Source of the DNA: Lachnospiraceae bacterium
GTDB taxonomy: Bacteria > Bacillota_A > Clostridia > Lachnospirales > Lachnospiraceae
DNA: 47,331 bases
Direction: 5' to 3'
Assembly: GCA_017391465.1 (NCBI GenBank)
Contig: JAFOYH010000111.1
Coordinates: 1 to 47,331, forward strand
The notes beneath the pieces were generated by a model. The model was not told where the DNA came from. It saw only the letters and a program-made list of their open reading frames with translations, and ran no database searches. The position numbers and the translations under genes are program-made. This document shows, one piece after another, positions 23,623-32,407 of the stretch (position 1 is the first letter of the stretch; each line of letters opens with the position of its first letter).

Positions 23623-24678
23623 ATGTTAAGAGAAAAAACAAAAGTAATTCGGATTGGTGATGTGTGTATCGGAGGGAATCATCCGATTGCCATTCAGTCT
23701 ATGTGCAACACAAAGACGGAAGATGTAAAAACAACAGTGGCACAGATTCATGCTTTGGAAGCAACAGGATGCGAGATTATTCGTGTGGCAGTTCCAACCA
23801 TGGAAGCGGCTGCTGCAATTAAAGAGATTAAAAAACAGATTCATATTCCATTGGTAGGGGATATTCATTTTGATTATCGTCTGGCTATTGAAGCGATGAG
23901 AAATGGCGTAGATAAGATCCGTATCAATCCGGGGAACATCGGAAGTACGGATCGTGTCAAGGCTGTTGTGGATATGGCCAAAGCCTGTCATGTTCCGATT
24001 CGTGTAGGTGTTAACAGCGGTTCTTTAGAAAAGCATATTATTGAAAAATATGGTCACGTAACCGCAGAAGGTATCGTAGAAAGTGCGTTGGATAAAGTGC
24101 GTATGATCGAAGACTTGGATTATGATCAGATGGTCATCAGTATTAAGTCTTCGGATGTTTTAATGTGTGTCAAAGCCCATGAACTCATTGCAGAGCAGAC
24201 GGATTATCCGTTGCATGTGGGTATAACCGAATCGGGAACTTTGATTTCCGGCAATATTAAATCAGCGGTTGGACTCGGCATTATGCTGAACGAAGGCATT
24301 GGTAATACAATCCGTGTTTCTTTGACAGGAGATCCTGTTGAAGAAATCAAATCTGCAAAACTTATTTTGAGAACTTTGGGACTTCGCAAAGGCGGTATTG
24401 AAGTTGTTTCCTGTCCGACCTGCGGAAGAACGCAGATTGATCTGATCGGTCTTGCAAATCAGGTTGAAAATATGGTTCAGGGATATGATCTGAATCTGAA
24501 GGTAGCTGTTATGGGCTGCGTTGTCAATGGACCGGGTGAAGCAAGAGAAGCAGATCTTGGTATTGCGGGTGGTATCGGTGAAGGATTGCTTATCCGTAAA
24601 GGTGAAGTTATTAAGAAAGTGCCGGAAGATGAACTTCTCGGTGCATTAAAAGATGCATTAGATCATTGGGGTGAATAG
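23623..24678 (+). CDS. ispG: 4-hydroxy-3-methylbut-2-enyl diphosphate synthase
   Basis: It converts MEcPP to HMBPP in the MEP pathway using a [4Fe-4S] cluster. The cluster cysteines are C264 and C267 (SCPTCGRT) and C299 (MGCVVNGPGEA). The N-terminal barrel starts with GGNHPIAIQSMCNTKTEDV and contains VGDIHFDYRLA and RINPGNIG. Length 351 fits the short bacterial form. It follows rseP by 18 nt and ends 3 nt before polC. Confidence 0.96.
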   Translation: MLREKTKVIRIGDVCIGGNHPIAIQSMCNTKTEDVKTTVAQIHALEATGCEIIRVAVPTMEAAAAIKEIKKQIHIPLVGDIHFDYRLAIEAMRNGVDKIRINPGNIGSTDRVKAVVDMAKACHVPIRVGVNSGSLEKHIIEKYGHVTAEGIVESALDKVRMIEDLDYDQMVISIKSSDVLMCVKAHELIAEQTDYPLHVGITESGTLISGNIKSAVGLGIMLNEGIGNTIRVSLTGDPVEEIKSAKLILRTLGLRKGGIEVVSCPTCGRTQIDLIGLANQVENMVQGYDLNLKVAVMGCVVNGPGEAREADLGIAGGIGEGLLIRKGEVIKKVPEDELLGALKDALDHWGE

Positions 24679-24681
24679 TAT

Positions 24682-27600
24682 ATGGCAGCTTCTTTCTTTG
24701 AAGTATTTCCTGTTTTAAAACTGAATCGAGTGATGACGGATTTGCTGGAAGAAGCTATCGTTGAAAAAGTGGCTGCCAGTCAGGCAAAGAATCGGATTCG
24801 TGTTTATCTGTGCAGTCCAAGATTGATTGCGTATTCGGATATTCGAAATCTGGAGCGACAGATCAAAGATCAGCTTTTCGAAAATACAGAAGTTTCTGTG
24901 GACGTTGTGGATCGATATACGTTGTCGGAGCAGTATACACCGGAACGATTGATGTCTATTTATTTTGAAAGTTTTGAGGCAGAACTTAAGGCTTCCAGTG
25001 ATCTGGAAGCCAATATTTTCCGAAAAGCGAAAAAAGAATTTACGGATCCGAATCGTATGATTCTTACGGTGGAAGATAATTTTATCACATCTACAAAGAT
25101 TGAAAGTATCAGAGACAGACTTCTTGAAATTTTCCAGAATCGTTTTGGATATTATGTGGATATTTCCATCGAATATGAAGAAACCAAGAAAAGCCGTCAG
25201 GCGGAATATGCCGAAGAAACATTCCAGCGTGAGGTTGAAACGATTGTTCAGACCTATAAGGAAGTGAAGGCGGCTAATAAAGAAAAAGAAGAAAAAGCAC
25301 TTGAGCAGGCGAAACCTGCCAAAGAATTTAATAAAGAAAATACATATGTTAAGAAAAAACTGGTAGATCCGGATATTTTTTATGGGCGGCCATTTGAAGG
25401 GGATGAAACACCGATTTCAGAAATTGTGGATGAAATTGGGGAAGTCATTGTCCGGGGTAAGATCATTCAGGTGGAAACACGAGAGATTCGAAATGAAAAA
25501 AGTATTATTATGTTTGCTGTAACGGATTTTACGGATACGATTATGGCAAAGGTATTTACAAAAAATGAATTTCTTCCGGAACTGCTTGGCAATCTAAAAA
25601 AAGATACTTATATTCGTATGAAAGCCATGGCGGTGATGGACAAATTTGACCACGGTGTGGCATTGAATTCTGTAACTGGTATTAAAAAAATTCCGGATTT
25701 TACGACAAAACGTATGGATAACAGTCCGGTGAAACGCGTGGAACTCCATGCCCATACGACCATGAGTGATATGGATAGTGTGGCAGATTGTAAAAAGCTG
25801 TTGAAGACAGCGATGTCCTGGGGACATACAGCGATGGCTATCACAGACCACGGCGTGGTTCAGGCATTTACCGATGCCAATCATGCCGTAGAAAAGACAG
25901 ACTTTAAACCGATCTATGGTGTGGAAGGCTATCTGGTGGATGATTTAAAGCCGATTGTGTTTGATTCGAAGAATCAGAGTCTGGACAGTAAGTTTGTTGT
26001 TTTTGATATTGAAACCACCGGCTTTAGTGCAGTGAATGACCGGATCATTGAAATTGGTGCAGTCAAGGTGGAAGGCGGTCAAATTGTAGAACGCTATAGT
26101 ACGTTTGTTAATCCGGAACGGCCAATTCCATTTGAAATCGAAAAACTGACAGGAATTAACGACAGTATGGTTGTTGGTGCGGAAGTGATTGAGAATGTTC
26201 TGCCGGAATTTCTGGCATTTAGTGAAGACTGTATGATGGTTGCTCATAATGCAGAATTTGATATGAGTTTTATTCGGGAGAATTGCAAACGCTTAGGGTA
26301 TGAACGTGAATTTACGGTGGTAGATACACTGGCCATGGCAAGAAGCTTGCTTCCGGATCTTAAGAATTACAAGCTGGATACAGTGGTGGAAGCCGTTGGA
26401 GGCAATCTTGAAAATCATCATCGTGCGGTAGAAGATGCTGAATCGACAGCCGATATTTTTGTGAAGTTCGTAGCTCGCCTAAAAGCCATGGGGGTTGTGG
26501 ATTTAGATACGTTAAATGCCATGAGTCAGATGTCCAACAATGCCATTAAAAAGTTGAAAACGTATCATGTGATTATATTGGCGGCCAATGATGTAGGACG
26601 AATCAACTTATATCGATTGGTTTCCTGGTCCCATTTGGATTATTACAATCGAAGACCGAGAATTCCAAAGAGCGTGCTTTCGAAATATAGAGAAGGTCTT
26701 ATCATTGGTTCGGCTTGTGAGGCGGGAGAATTATATCAGGCAGTGCTTAACGGACGTCCAGAGGATGAAATTGCACGGATTGTGAATTTCTATGATTATC
26801 TGGAGATTCAGCCGCTTGGCAATAATAACTTCATGATTGAAAGTGAAAAAGTTCCTCAGATCCAATCCAAAGAAGATCTTATGGAGATGAACCGTAAGAT
26901 TGTCCGTCTGGGTGAACAGTTCAATAAACCGGTTTGTGCAACTTGTGATGTGCATTTTATTAATCCGGAAGATGAAGTGTATCGTCGAATTATTATGACG
27001 GGTAAAGGCTTTGATGATGCAGACAACCAGCCGCCACTGTATTTACGTACAACAGAGGAGATGCTTGATGAATTCATGTATCTTGGTGCAGAAAAAGCGG
27101 AAGAAGTGGTTATTACCAATACAAACTATATTGCGGATCAGATTGAACGTATTTCACCGGTGCGTCCGGATAAATGTCCGCCGGTGATCCCGGATTCGGA
27201 CAAGACACTGCGAACCATTTGTTACAATAAGGCTCATGAGCTTTATGGTGAAAATTTACCGTATGTTGTTGTAGAGAGATTGGAACGTGAACTGAATTCT
27301 ATTATCGGTAATGGATTTGCCGTTATGTATATTATTGCTCAGAAACTTGTATGGAAATCGGTGGCTGATGGTTATCTGGTTGGTTCCCGAGGGTCTGTCG
27401 GTTCTTCTTTTGCGGCATTTACCGCAGGTATTACGGAAGTAAATTCCCTGCAGGCTCATTATCTGTGTCCGAACTGTAAATATGTCGATTTTGATTCGGA
27501 TTATGTGAAGAGTTTTTCGGGACGATCCGGATGTGACATGGAAGATAAAAACTGTCCGGTGTGTGGTCATCCGCTTTCAAAAGAAGGTCATGATATTCCG

Positions 27601-29073
27601 TTTGAAACCTTCCTCGGATTTAAGGGGGATAAGGAACCGGATATTGATTTAAACTTCTCTGGTGAATATCAGAGTAAAGCTCATGATTATACGGAAGTTA
27701 TTTTCGGAAAGGGTCAGACCTTTAGAGCAGGAACTATTGGTACTTTGGCAGAAAAGACCGCCTTTGGTTATGCCAGAGGTTATTTCGAAGATCATCAGAT
27801 GGTGAAGAGAACCTGCGAATTGACCCGACTTGCATCGGGATGCGTTGGTGTTCGAAGAACAACGGGACAGCATCCGGGCGGTATTATTGTTGTACCTTTG
27901 GGTGAGGAGATTTATTCTTTTACACCGGTTCAGCATCCGGCAAATGACCAGACAACACGAACGATTACAACCCATTTCGATTACCATTCCATTGACCATA
28001 ACTTACTTAAGCTGGATATTCTTGGACATGATGATCCGACCATGATCCGCATGCTTCAGGATATTACCGGTGTGGATCCAACGACGATTCGTCTGGATGA
28101 TCCGGATGTGCTTTCGCTGTTTCATGGTTTGGAAGCATTAAAGATTAAACCGGAAGATATTGGCGGTACGGATTTGGGGTCTCTTGGAATTCCTGAGTTT
28201 GGAACCGAGTTTGTTATGCAGATGCTTCGTGATACTCAGCCAAAAGCCTTTTCGGATCTGGTGCGTATTTCCGGTCTGTCCCATGGAACGGATGTGTGGC
28301 TGAATAATGCCCAGACATTGATTAAAGAAGGCAAAGCGGAAATTTCCACAGCGATTTGTACACGAGATGATATTATGATCTATCTTATTAATAAGGGTGT
28401 AGAATCTGAAATGTCTTTCAAGATCATGGAAAGTGTACGTAAGGGTAAAGGATTAACGCAGGCCTGGGAAGAAGAAATGACCAAACATGATGTGCCGGAC
28501 TGGTACATCTGGTCCTGTAAGAAGATTAAATACATGTTCCCGAAAGCCCATGCAGTAGCTTATGTTATGATGGGTATTCGCATTGCCTGGTTTAAGATTC
28601 ATTATCCATTGGCTTATTATGCGGCATTCTTTACGATACGAGCGACGGCTTTCGACTATGAACTTATGTGTCAGGGAAAAGAACATTTAGAAAAGAATTT
28701 GAAATTATATAAATCGAATCCAAATCCGACAGCAAAGGAAAAGGATACGATTCGAGATATGAAGATTGTTCAGGAATTTTATGCCAGAGGCTTTGATTTC
28801 TTAACGATTGATATCTATAAATCCGACGCAGTCAAGTTTACAATTGTAGGAGACAAGTTGCTGCCGCCATTTTCATGTATAGACGGCATGGGTGGTATTG
28901 CTGCGGAAGCTTTATATCTGGCAGCAAAAGGGGAACCATTTATGTCAAAGGATGATATTGCACAAAGAGCAAAAGTCAGCCGAAGTACATTGGATGTGAT
29001 GGGAGAACTGGGGATTTTGGGAGATCTTCCGGAAAGCAACCAGTTATCCATCTTTGATTTAAATATCGGATAA
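24682..29073 (+). CDS. polC: DNA polymerase III alpha subunit, PolC type
   Basis: This is the main replicative polymerase of Firmicutes. The 1463-residue protein has an N-terminal domain and then an OB fold (about 250-340). A PHP domain follows (E354-L-H-A-H), split by an inserted proofreading DnaQ-like exonuclease with D442/E444 in FDIETTGF. A zinc-binding segment (CPNCKY then CPVCGH) lies near 930-965. The polymerase active-site aspartates are D987 and D989 in PDIDLNFSGEY. GGGGTG at the end of ispG serves as the ribosome binding site. PolC with its own exonuclease, rather than DnaE plus DnaQ, supports a Firmicute origin. Confidence 0.97.
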   Translation: MAASFFEVFPVLKLNRVMTDLLEEAIVEKVAASQAKNRIRVYLCSPRLIAYSDIRNLERQIKDQLFENTEVSVDVVDRYTLSEQYTPERLMSIYFESFEAELKASSDLEANIFRKAKKEFTDPNRMILTVEDNFITSTKIESIRDRLLEIFQNRFGYYVDISIEYEETKKSRQAEYAEETFQREVETIVQTYKEVKAANKEKEEKALEQAKPAKEFNKENTYVKKKLVDPDIFYGRPFEGDETPISEIVDEIGEVIVRGKIIQVETREIRNEKSIIMFAVTDFTDTIMAKVFTKNEFLPELLGNLKKDTYIRMKAMAVMDKFDHGVALNSVTGIKKIPDFTTKRMDNSPVKRVELHAHTTMSDMDSVADCKKLLKTAMSWGHTAMAITDHGVVQAFTDANHAVEKTDFKPIYGVEGYLVDDLKPIVFDSKNQSLDSKFVVFDIETTGFSAVNDRIIEIGAVKVEGGQIVERYSTFVNPERPIPFEIEKLTGINDSMVVGAEVIENVLPEFLAFSEDCMMVAHNAEFDMSFIRENCKRLGYEREFTVVDTLAMARSLLPDLKNYKLDTVVEAVGGNLENHHRAVEDAESTADIFVKFVARLKAMGVVDLDTLNAMSQMSNNAIKKLKTYHVIILAANDVGRINLYRLVSWSHLDYYNRRPRIPKSVLSKYREGLIIGSACEAGELYQAVLNGRPEDEIARIVNFYDYLEIQPLGNNNFMIESEKVPQIQSKEDLMEMNRKIVRLGEQFNKPVCATCDVHFINPEDEVYRRIIMTGKGFDDADNQPPLYLRTTEEMLDEFMYLGAEKAEEVVITNTNYIADQIERISPVRPDKCPPVIPDSDKTLRTICYNKAHELYGENLPYVVVERLERELNSIIGNGFAVMYIIAQKLVWKSVADGYLVGSRGSVGSSFAAFTAGITEVNSLQAHYLCPNCKYVDFDSDYVKSFSGRSGCDMEDKNCPVCGHPLSKEGHDIPFETFLGFKGDKEPDIDLNFSGEYQSKAHDYTEVIFGKGQTFRAGTIGTLAEKTAFGYARGYFEDHQMVKRTCELTRLASGCVGVRRTTGQHPGGIIVVPLGEEIYSFTPVQHPANDQTTRTITTHFDYHSIDHNLLKLDILGHDDPTMIRMLQDITGVDPTTIRLDDPDVLSLFHGLEALKIKPEDIGGTDLGSLGIPEFGTEFVMQMLRDTQPKAFSDLVRISGLSHGTDVWLNNAQTLIKEGKAEISTAICTRDDIMIYLINKGVESEMSFKIMESVRKGKGLTQAWEEEMTKHDVPDWYIWSCKKIKYMFPKAHAVAYVMMGIRIAWFKIHYPLAYYAAFFTIRATAFDYELMCQGKEHLEKNLKLYKSNPNPTAKEKDTIRDMKIVQEFYARGFDFLTIDIYKSDAVKFTIVGDKLLPPFSCIDGMGGIAAEALYLAAKGEPFMSKDDIAQRAKVSRSTLDVMGELGILGDLPESNQLSIFDLNIG

Positions 29074-29090
29074 CCGATCAGGAGGAGAAA

Positions 29091-30008
29091 ATGTATTACT
29101 TTATTGTTAATCCACAAGCACAATCCGGACGAGGCGCTGTAGTATGGAAACGCATCCGTCGCGTTATGGAGAAAAAGGGCTTGCCGTTTAAAGCTTTATT
29201 CACAGAACATACAGGACATGCAACAGAATTAGCCCGTCATGCGGCAGAACAAAACGAAGAAAAAAAGATTATCGTCGCCATGGGCGGTGACGGTACCATT
29301 AGTGAGGTGATGGGTGGAATCTGGGATCATGAGGATATTACATTTGCATATATTCCAATCGGTTCCGGTAATGATTTTGCTAAAACTTTAGGTATTTCTT
29401 CGAATTGGAAAGAAGCATTAAAAGGCATTTTAAATGAAGAACATCACATCGGTCTTCATCCGGGACGTGTCGAATTTGACGGCAAAGTACGTCATTTTGG
29501 CGGAAGTATGGGGATTGGGTTTGATGCGGCTGTTTGTGTCAGTGTTGACAATCTTCGTTTCAAAGCCTTGTTTAATCGCCTGGGTGTGGGCAAATTTACG
29601 TATCTTGGAGCTGCCATCAAATTATTGATCACAAGTTCCTGTGATAAGATGAAGATTCGTCTGGACGGCAAAGAGGTGCGCCAGTTTGACCATGTACTCT
29701 TTATGTGTGGTCTTAAGGGCAACTATGAAGGCGGCGGATTTAAGTTTACACCGGATGCCAAAATGGATGATCCATATATTCATTTGTGTATGGCAGACAG
29801 TATCCCGGTGGCAAAACGTTTTGCTTTGCTTCCAAAAGCAGCTGCAGGGAAACATGTGGGTGAACCCGGTGTTCATATGATGAATTGCCAGAAGGTTGAA
29901 ATTATTTCATCCAAACCGAAATTTGTGCATGTGGATGGAGAAGTTCTTGGACAGGCAAAGAAAATCACGGTTAAGTTAGAAAAAACAGTCATTCCAATGG
30001 TGTATTAA
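29091..30008 (+). CDS. Diacylglycerol kinase-family lipid kinase (YegS/DgkB type)
   Basis: The 305-residue cytoplasmic or peripheral protein has the nucleotide-binding motif MGGDGTISE with G65-T69. An IPIGSGNDFAKTLGI stretch near 92-106 and a C-terminal beta-sandwich are typical of the family. It likely phosphorylates diacylglycerol or a related lipid, recycling it into phospholipid synthesis, which fits cdsA earlier in the operon. Exact substrate is not determined by these motifs. GGAGGAG lies 5 nt before the ATG, 17 nt after the polC stop. Confidence 0.88.
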   Translation: MYYFIVNPQAQSGRGAVVWKRIRRVMEKKGLPFKALFTEHTGHATELARHAAEQNEEKKIIVAMGGDGTISEVMGGIWDHEDITFAYIPIGSGNDFAKTLGISSNWKEALKGILNEEHHIGLHPGRVEFDGKVRHFGGSMGIGFDAAVCVSVDNLRFKALFNRLGVGKFTYLGAAIKLLITSSCDKMKIRLDGKEVRQFDHVLFMCGLKGNYEGGGFKFTPDAKMDDPYIHLCMADSIPVAKRFALLPKAAAGKHVGEPGVHMMNCQKVEIISSKPKFVHVDGEVLGQAKKITVKLEKTVIPMVY

Positions 30009-30039
30009 TATAGGAAATGAAGTGCTTCATGAAAAGTGC

Positions 30040-30068
30040 TTGCAATTTGAAATATTTGGTGTTACACT
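30040..30068 (+). promoter_or_regulatory. Promoter of the rimP-ribF operon
   Basis: TTGCAA (30040-30045) and TACACT (30063-30068) have a 17-bp spacer and a TG at 30060-30061 for an extended -10. The leader is about 85 nt. Confidence 0.65.
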
Positions 30069-30097
30069 GAAATGGATAACAGATAATGATAAACTAG

Positions 30098-30121
30098 AAG
30101 AGTGGGCGTGAGTCCACTCTT
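30098..30121 (+). other. Leader hairpin upstream of rimP
   Basis: AAGAGTGG (30098-30105) pairs with CCACTCTT (30114-30121) around an 8-nt loop. It lies in the untranslated leader, about 40 nt before the start codon. A short T-run follows, so it could act as an attenuator; a similar hairpin precedes rimP in many Firmicutes as I recall. Confidence 0.5.
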
Positions 30122-30160
30122 TATACGTGTTTAGGGAAATTTTCTAGGGGGAAACGAAGC

Positions 30161-30625
30161 GTGGCTAAAAAAGATTATGAAAGCAAAACAGAAGAATTGA
30201 TTCAGCCATTGATCGACGCGAATCATTTTGAACTTGTAGATGTAGAATGGGTCAAAGAAGGAGCGAACTGGTATTTACGTGTGTTTATCGATAAAGAAGG
30301 CGGCATCACAGTAGATGATTGTGAGCTTGTAAGCCGTGCTTTTGAAGAAACACTGGATAGAGAAGATTATATTTCAGAAAACTATATTTTCGAAGTCAGC
30401 TCTCCGGGACTTGACCGTCCTTTAAAGAAAGAAAAAGATTTTGCAAGAAGCATCGGAAAAGATGTAGAACTCAAATTATATAAAGCCATTAACAAGGAAA
30501 AAGAATTTGTTGGTGTGCTTGCTGCTTATGATGAGGAAACAGTGACATTGGAGATGGACGATGCGTCTTTGATGACATTTGACCGTGCAGATATTGCCAT
30601 TATTCGATTGGCATTCTTTTTCTAA
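30161..30625 (+). CDS. rimP: Ribosome maturation factor RimP
   Basis: It helps assemble the 30S subunit. The 154-residue protein has the two RimP domains: an N-terminal alpha/beta part (ELVDVEWVKEGANWYLRVFI) and an SH3-like C-terminal part (about 85-150), joined by YIFEVSSPGLDRPLKK near 80. The start is GTG with GGGGGAA upstream. It is the first gene of the nusA-infB operon. Confidence 0.95.
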   Translation: MAKKDYESKTEELIQPLIDANHFELVDVEWVKEGANWYLRVFIDKEGGITVDDCELVSRAFEETLDREDYISENYIFEVSSPGLDRPLKKEKDFARSIGKDVELKLYKAINKEKEFVGVLAAYDEETVTLEMDDASLMTFDRADIAIIRLAFFF

Positions 30626-30699
30626 ATATAAGATAAGAACATAAACGTATATTTATATAGAAAGATACTTTCACACCGATTATAGGAGGAATTAATAAA

Positions 30700-31815
30700 A
30701 TGAATAACGGACACGAATTAATTGAGGCTTTGAATCAGATCGAAAAAGAAAAAGGCATCAGTAAGGATATCTTACTTGAAGCGATGGAAAACTCTCTTGT
30801 CGCAGCATGTAAGAATGAATATGGTAAAGCAGATAACATCCGCGTAAATATTGACCGTGAAACAGGCGAGGTTGTTGTTTATGCAGAAAAAGAAGTTGTA
30901 GAAGAAGTTGAAGATGATGTACTTCAGATCAGTTTGACAAATGCACGTTTAAGAGATATTAAATGCAATCTTGGAGACATCATCCATGTTGAAGTTACAC
31001 CAAGAAACTTTGGACGTATTGCTGCACAGAAAGCAAAACAGGTTGTTGTACAGAAGATCCGAGAAGAAGAACGTAAATCTTTATATCATCAGTATTTTGA
31101 TAAAGAAAGAGATATCGTAACAGGTATCGTACAGCGTTACAATGGACGCAATATCAGTGTAAACCTTGGTAAAGTAGATACCGTGCTTACAGAAGCAGAA
31201 CAGGTGAAAGGTGAATATTTCCAGCCAACAGAACGTATCAAACTTTACGTTGTTGAAGTAAAAGATACAACAAAGGGACCAAAGATTACAATTTCCCGTA
31301 CACATCCAGAATTAGTCAAACGTTTATTTGAATATGAAGTTGCAGAAGTACGTGACGGTACAGTCGAAATCTGCAGCATTTCCCGTGAAGCTGGTTCCAG
31401 AACAAAGATTGCAGTTCGTTCCAATCATCCGGATGTAGATCCAGTCGGTGCATGTGTTGGTGTGAACGGTTCCCGTGTAGGTGCCGTTGTTTCCGAACTT
31501 CGTGGTGAAAAGATTGATATTGTTAACTGGAATGAAGATCCGGCAATTTTTATCGAAAATGCATTAAGTCCGGCAAAAGTTGTATCTGTAAGTGCAAATG
31601 AAGAAGAAAAAACAGCATCCGTTATTGTACCGGATTATCAGTTATCTCTTGCAATTGGTAAAGAAGGTCAGAATGCAAGACTTGCAGCACGTTTAACAGG
31701 CTACAAGATTGATATTAAGAGCGAATCTCAGGCTTATGACGAAGCAGAAGCTTCTGATGACTATATGGAAGAAGATATCTTTTTGGATGAAATGCCCGAA
31801 GAGGATGAAGAATAA
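30700..31815 (+). CDS. nusA: Transcription termination/antitermination factor NusA
   Basis: It binds RNA polymerase and nascent RNA and controls pausing, termination and antitermination. The 371-residue protein has the N-terminal polymerase-binding domain, an S1 domain (about 130-200) and two KH domains with EAGSRTKIAVRS and later AIGKEGQNARLAARL. The acidic extra repeats of Proteobacterial NusA are absent, as usual in Firmicutes. GGAGG lies upstream of the ATG. Its last base overlaps the first base of ylxR. Confidence 0.97.
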   Translation: MNNGHELIEALNQIEKEKGISKDILLEAMENSLVAACKNEYGKADNIRVNIDRETGEVVVYAEKEVVEEVEDDVLQISLTNARLRDIKCNLGDIIHVEVTPRNFGRIAAQKAKQVVVQKIREEERKSLYHQYFDKERDIVTGIVQRYNGRNISVNLGKVDTVLTEAEQVKGEYFQPTERIKLYVVEVKDTTKGPKITISRTHPELVKRLFEYEVAEVRDGTVEICSISREAGSRTKIAVRSNHPDVDPVGACVGVNGSRVGAVVSELRGEKIDIVNWNEDPAIFIENALSPAKVVSVSANEEEKTASVIVPDYQLSLAIGKEGQNARLAARLTGYKIDIKSESQAYDEAEASDDYMEEDIFLDEMPEEDEE

Positions 31816-32087
31816 TGGTAACCAAAAAAGTTCCTATGAGACAGTGTACAGGCTGTCGTGAAATGAAATCAAAACGGGATATGATTCGCGTCATTAAAAC
31901 AGCAGAGAATGAAATCTGTATCGATGCTACTGGACGTAAGAATGGTCGCGGGGCTTACATTTGTCCTTCCATGGATTGTTTAAAACAGGCGATGAAGAGC
32001 AGAGGCCTGGAACGTTCTTTGAAAATGTCCATTCCGGATACAGTTTATCAGCAGTTGGAAGAGGAGATGAGTCACATTGGCAAATGA
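31815..32087 (+). CDS. ylxR: YlxR family RNA-binding protein (RnpM)
   Basis: The 90-residue protein has the YlxR start MRQCTGCREMK with C11 and C14, and GRKNGRGAYIC near 40-50. The B. subtilis homologue has been reported to bind the RNase P RNA and modulate it; that role is transferred by homology. It overlaps nusA by 1 nt and the L7Ae-like gene by 11 nt, so all three are translationally coupled. Confidence 0.93.
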   Translation: MVTKKVPMRQCTGCREMKSKRDMIRVIKTAENEICIDATGRKNGRGAYICPSMDCLKQAMKSRGLERSLKMSIPDTVYQQLEEEMSHIGK

Positions 32088-32391
32088 TAAAGTGTTGTCT
32101 TACCTCGGATTAGCAACCAAAGCAGGAAAGATTCAGAGCGGTGAATTTTCCACGGAAAAGTCTGTTAAGAGCGGCAAAGCGGCTTTGGTCATCGTGGCAG
32201 AAGATGCTTCAGATAATACAAAAAAGAAATTCAAAAATATGTGTTCCTTTTATGAAGTTCCATTTTATGTGTATGGCACAAAAATTGCTTTGGGAGCATG
32301 CATCGGCAAGGAATTCCGTGCTTCTTTAGCATTAGAGGATCCTGGTTTTTGTAAGGCCATAGAGAAACAGATGAATTCAGAACAGAGATAG
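32077..32391 (+). CDS. L7Ae/L30e-family RNA-binding protein (YlxQ)
   Basis: This 104-residue protein has the L7Ae-type kink-turn-binding fold with [16 protein letters not shown] near 8-23, then [19 protein letters not shown], and [18 protein letters not shown]. The B. subtilis homologue YlxQ binds kink-turn RNA. The most upstream sensible start is TTG at 32077, with GGAG about 10 nt before it inside the end of ylxR. It lies in its usual place between ylxR and infB. Confidence 0.9.
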   Translation: MANDKVLSYLGLATKAGKIQSGEFSTEKSVKSGKAALVIVAEDASDNTKKKFKNMCSFYEVPFYVYGTKIALGACIGKEFRASLALEDPGFCKAIEKQMNSEQR

Positions 32392-32407
32392 AGACGGAGG
32401 TAGGTAT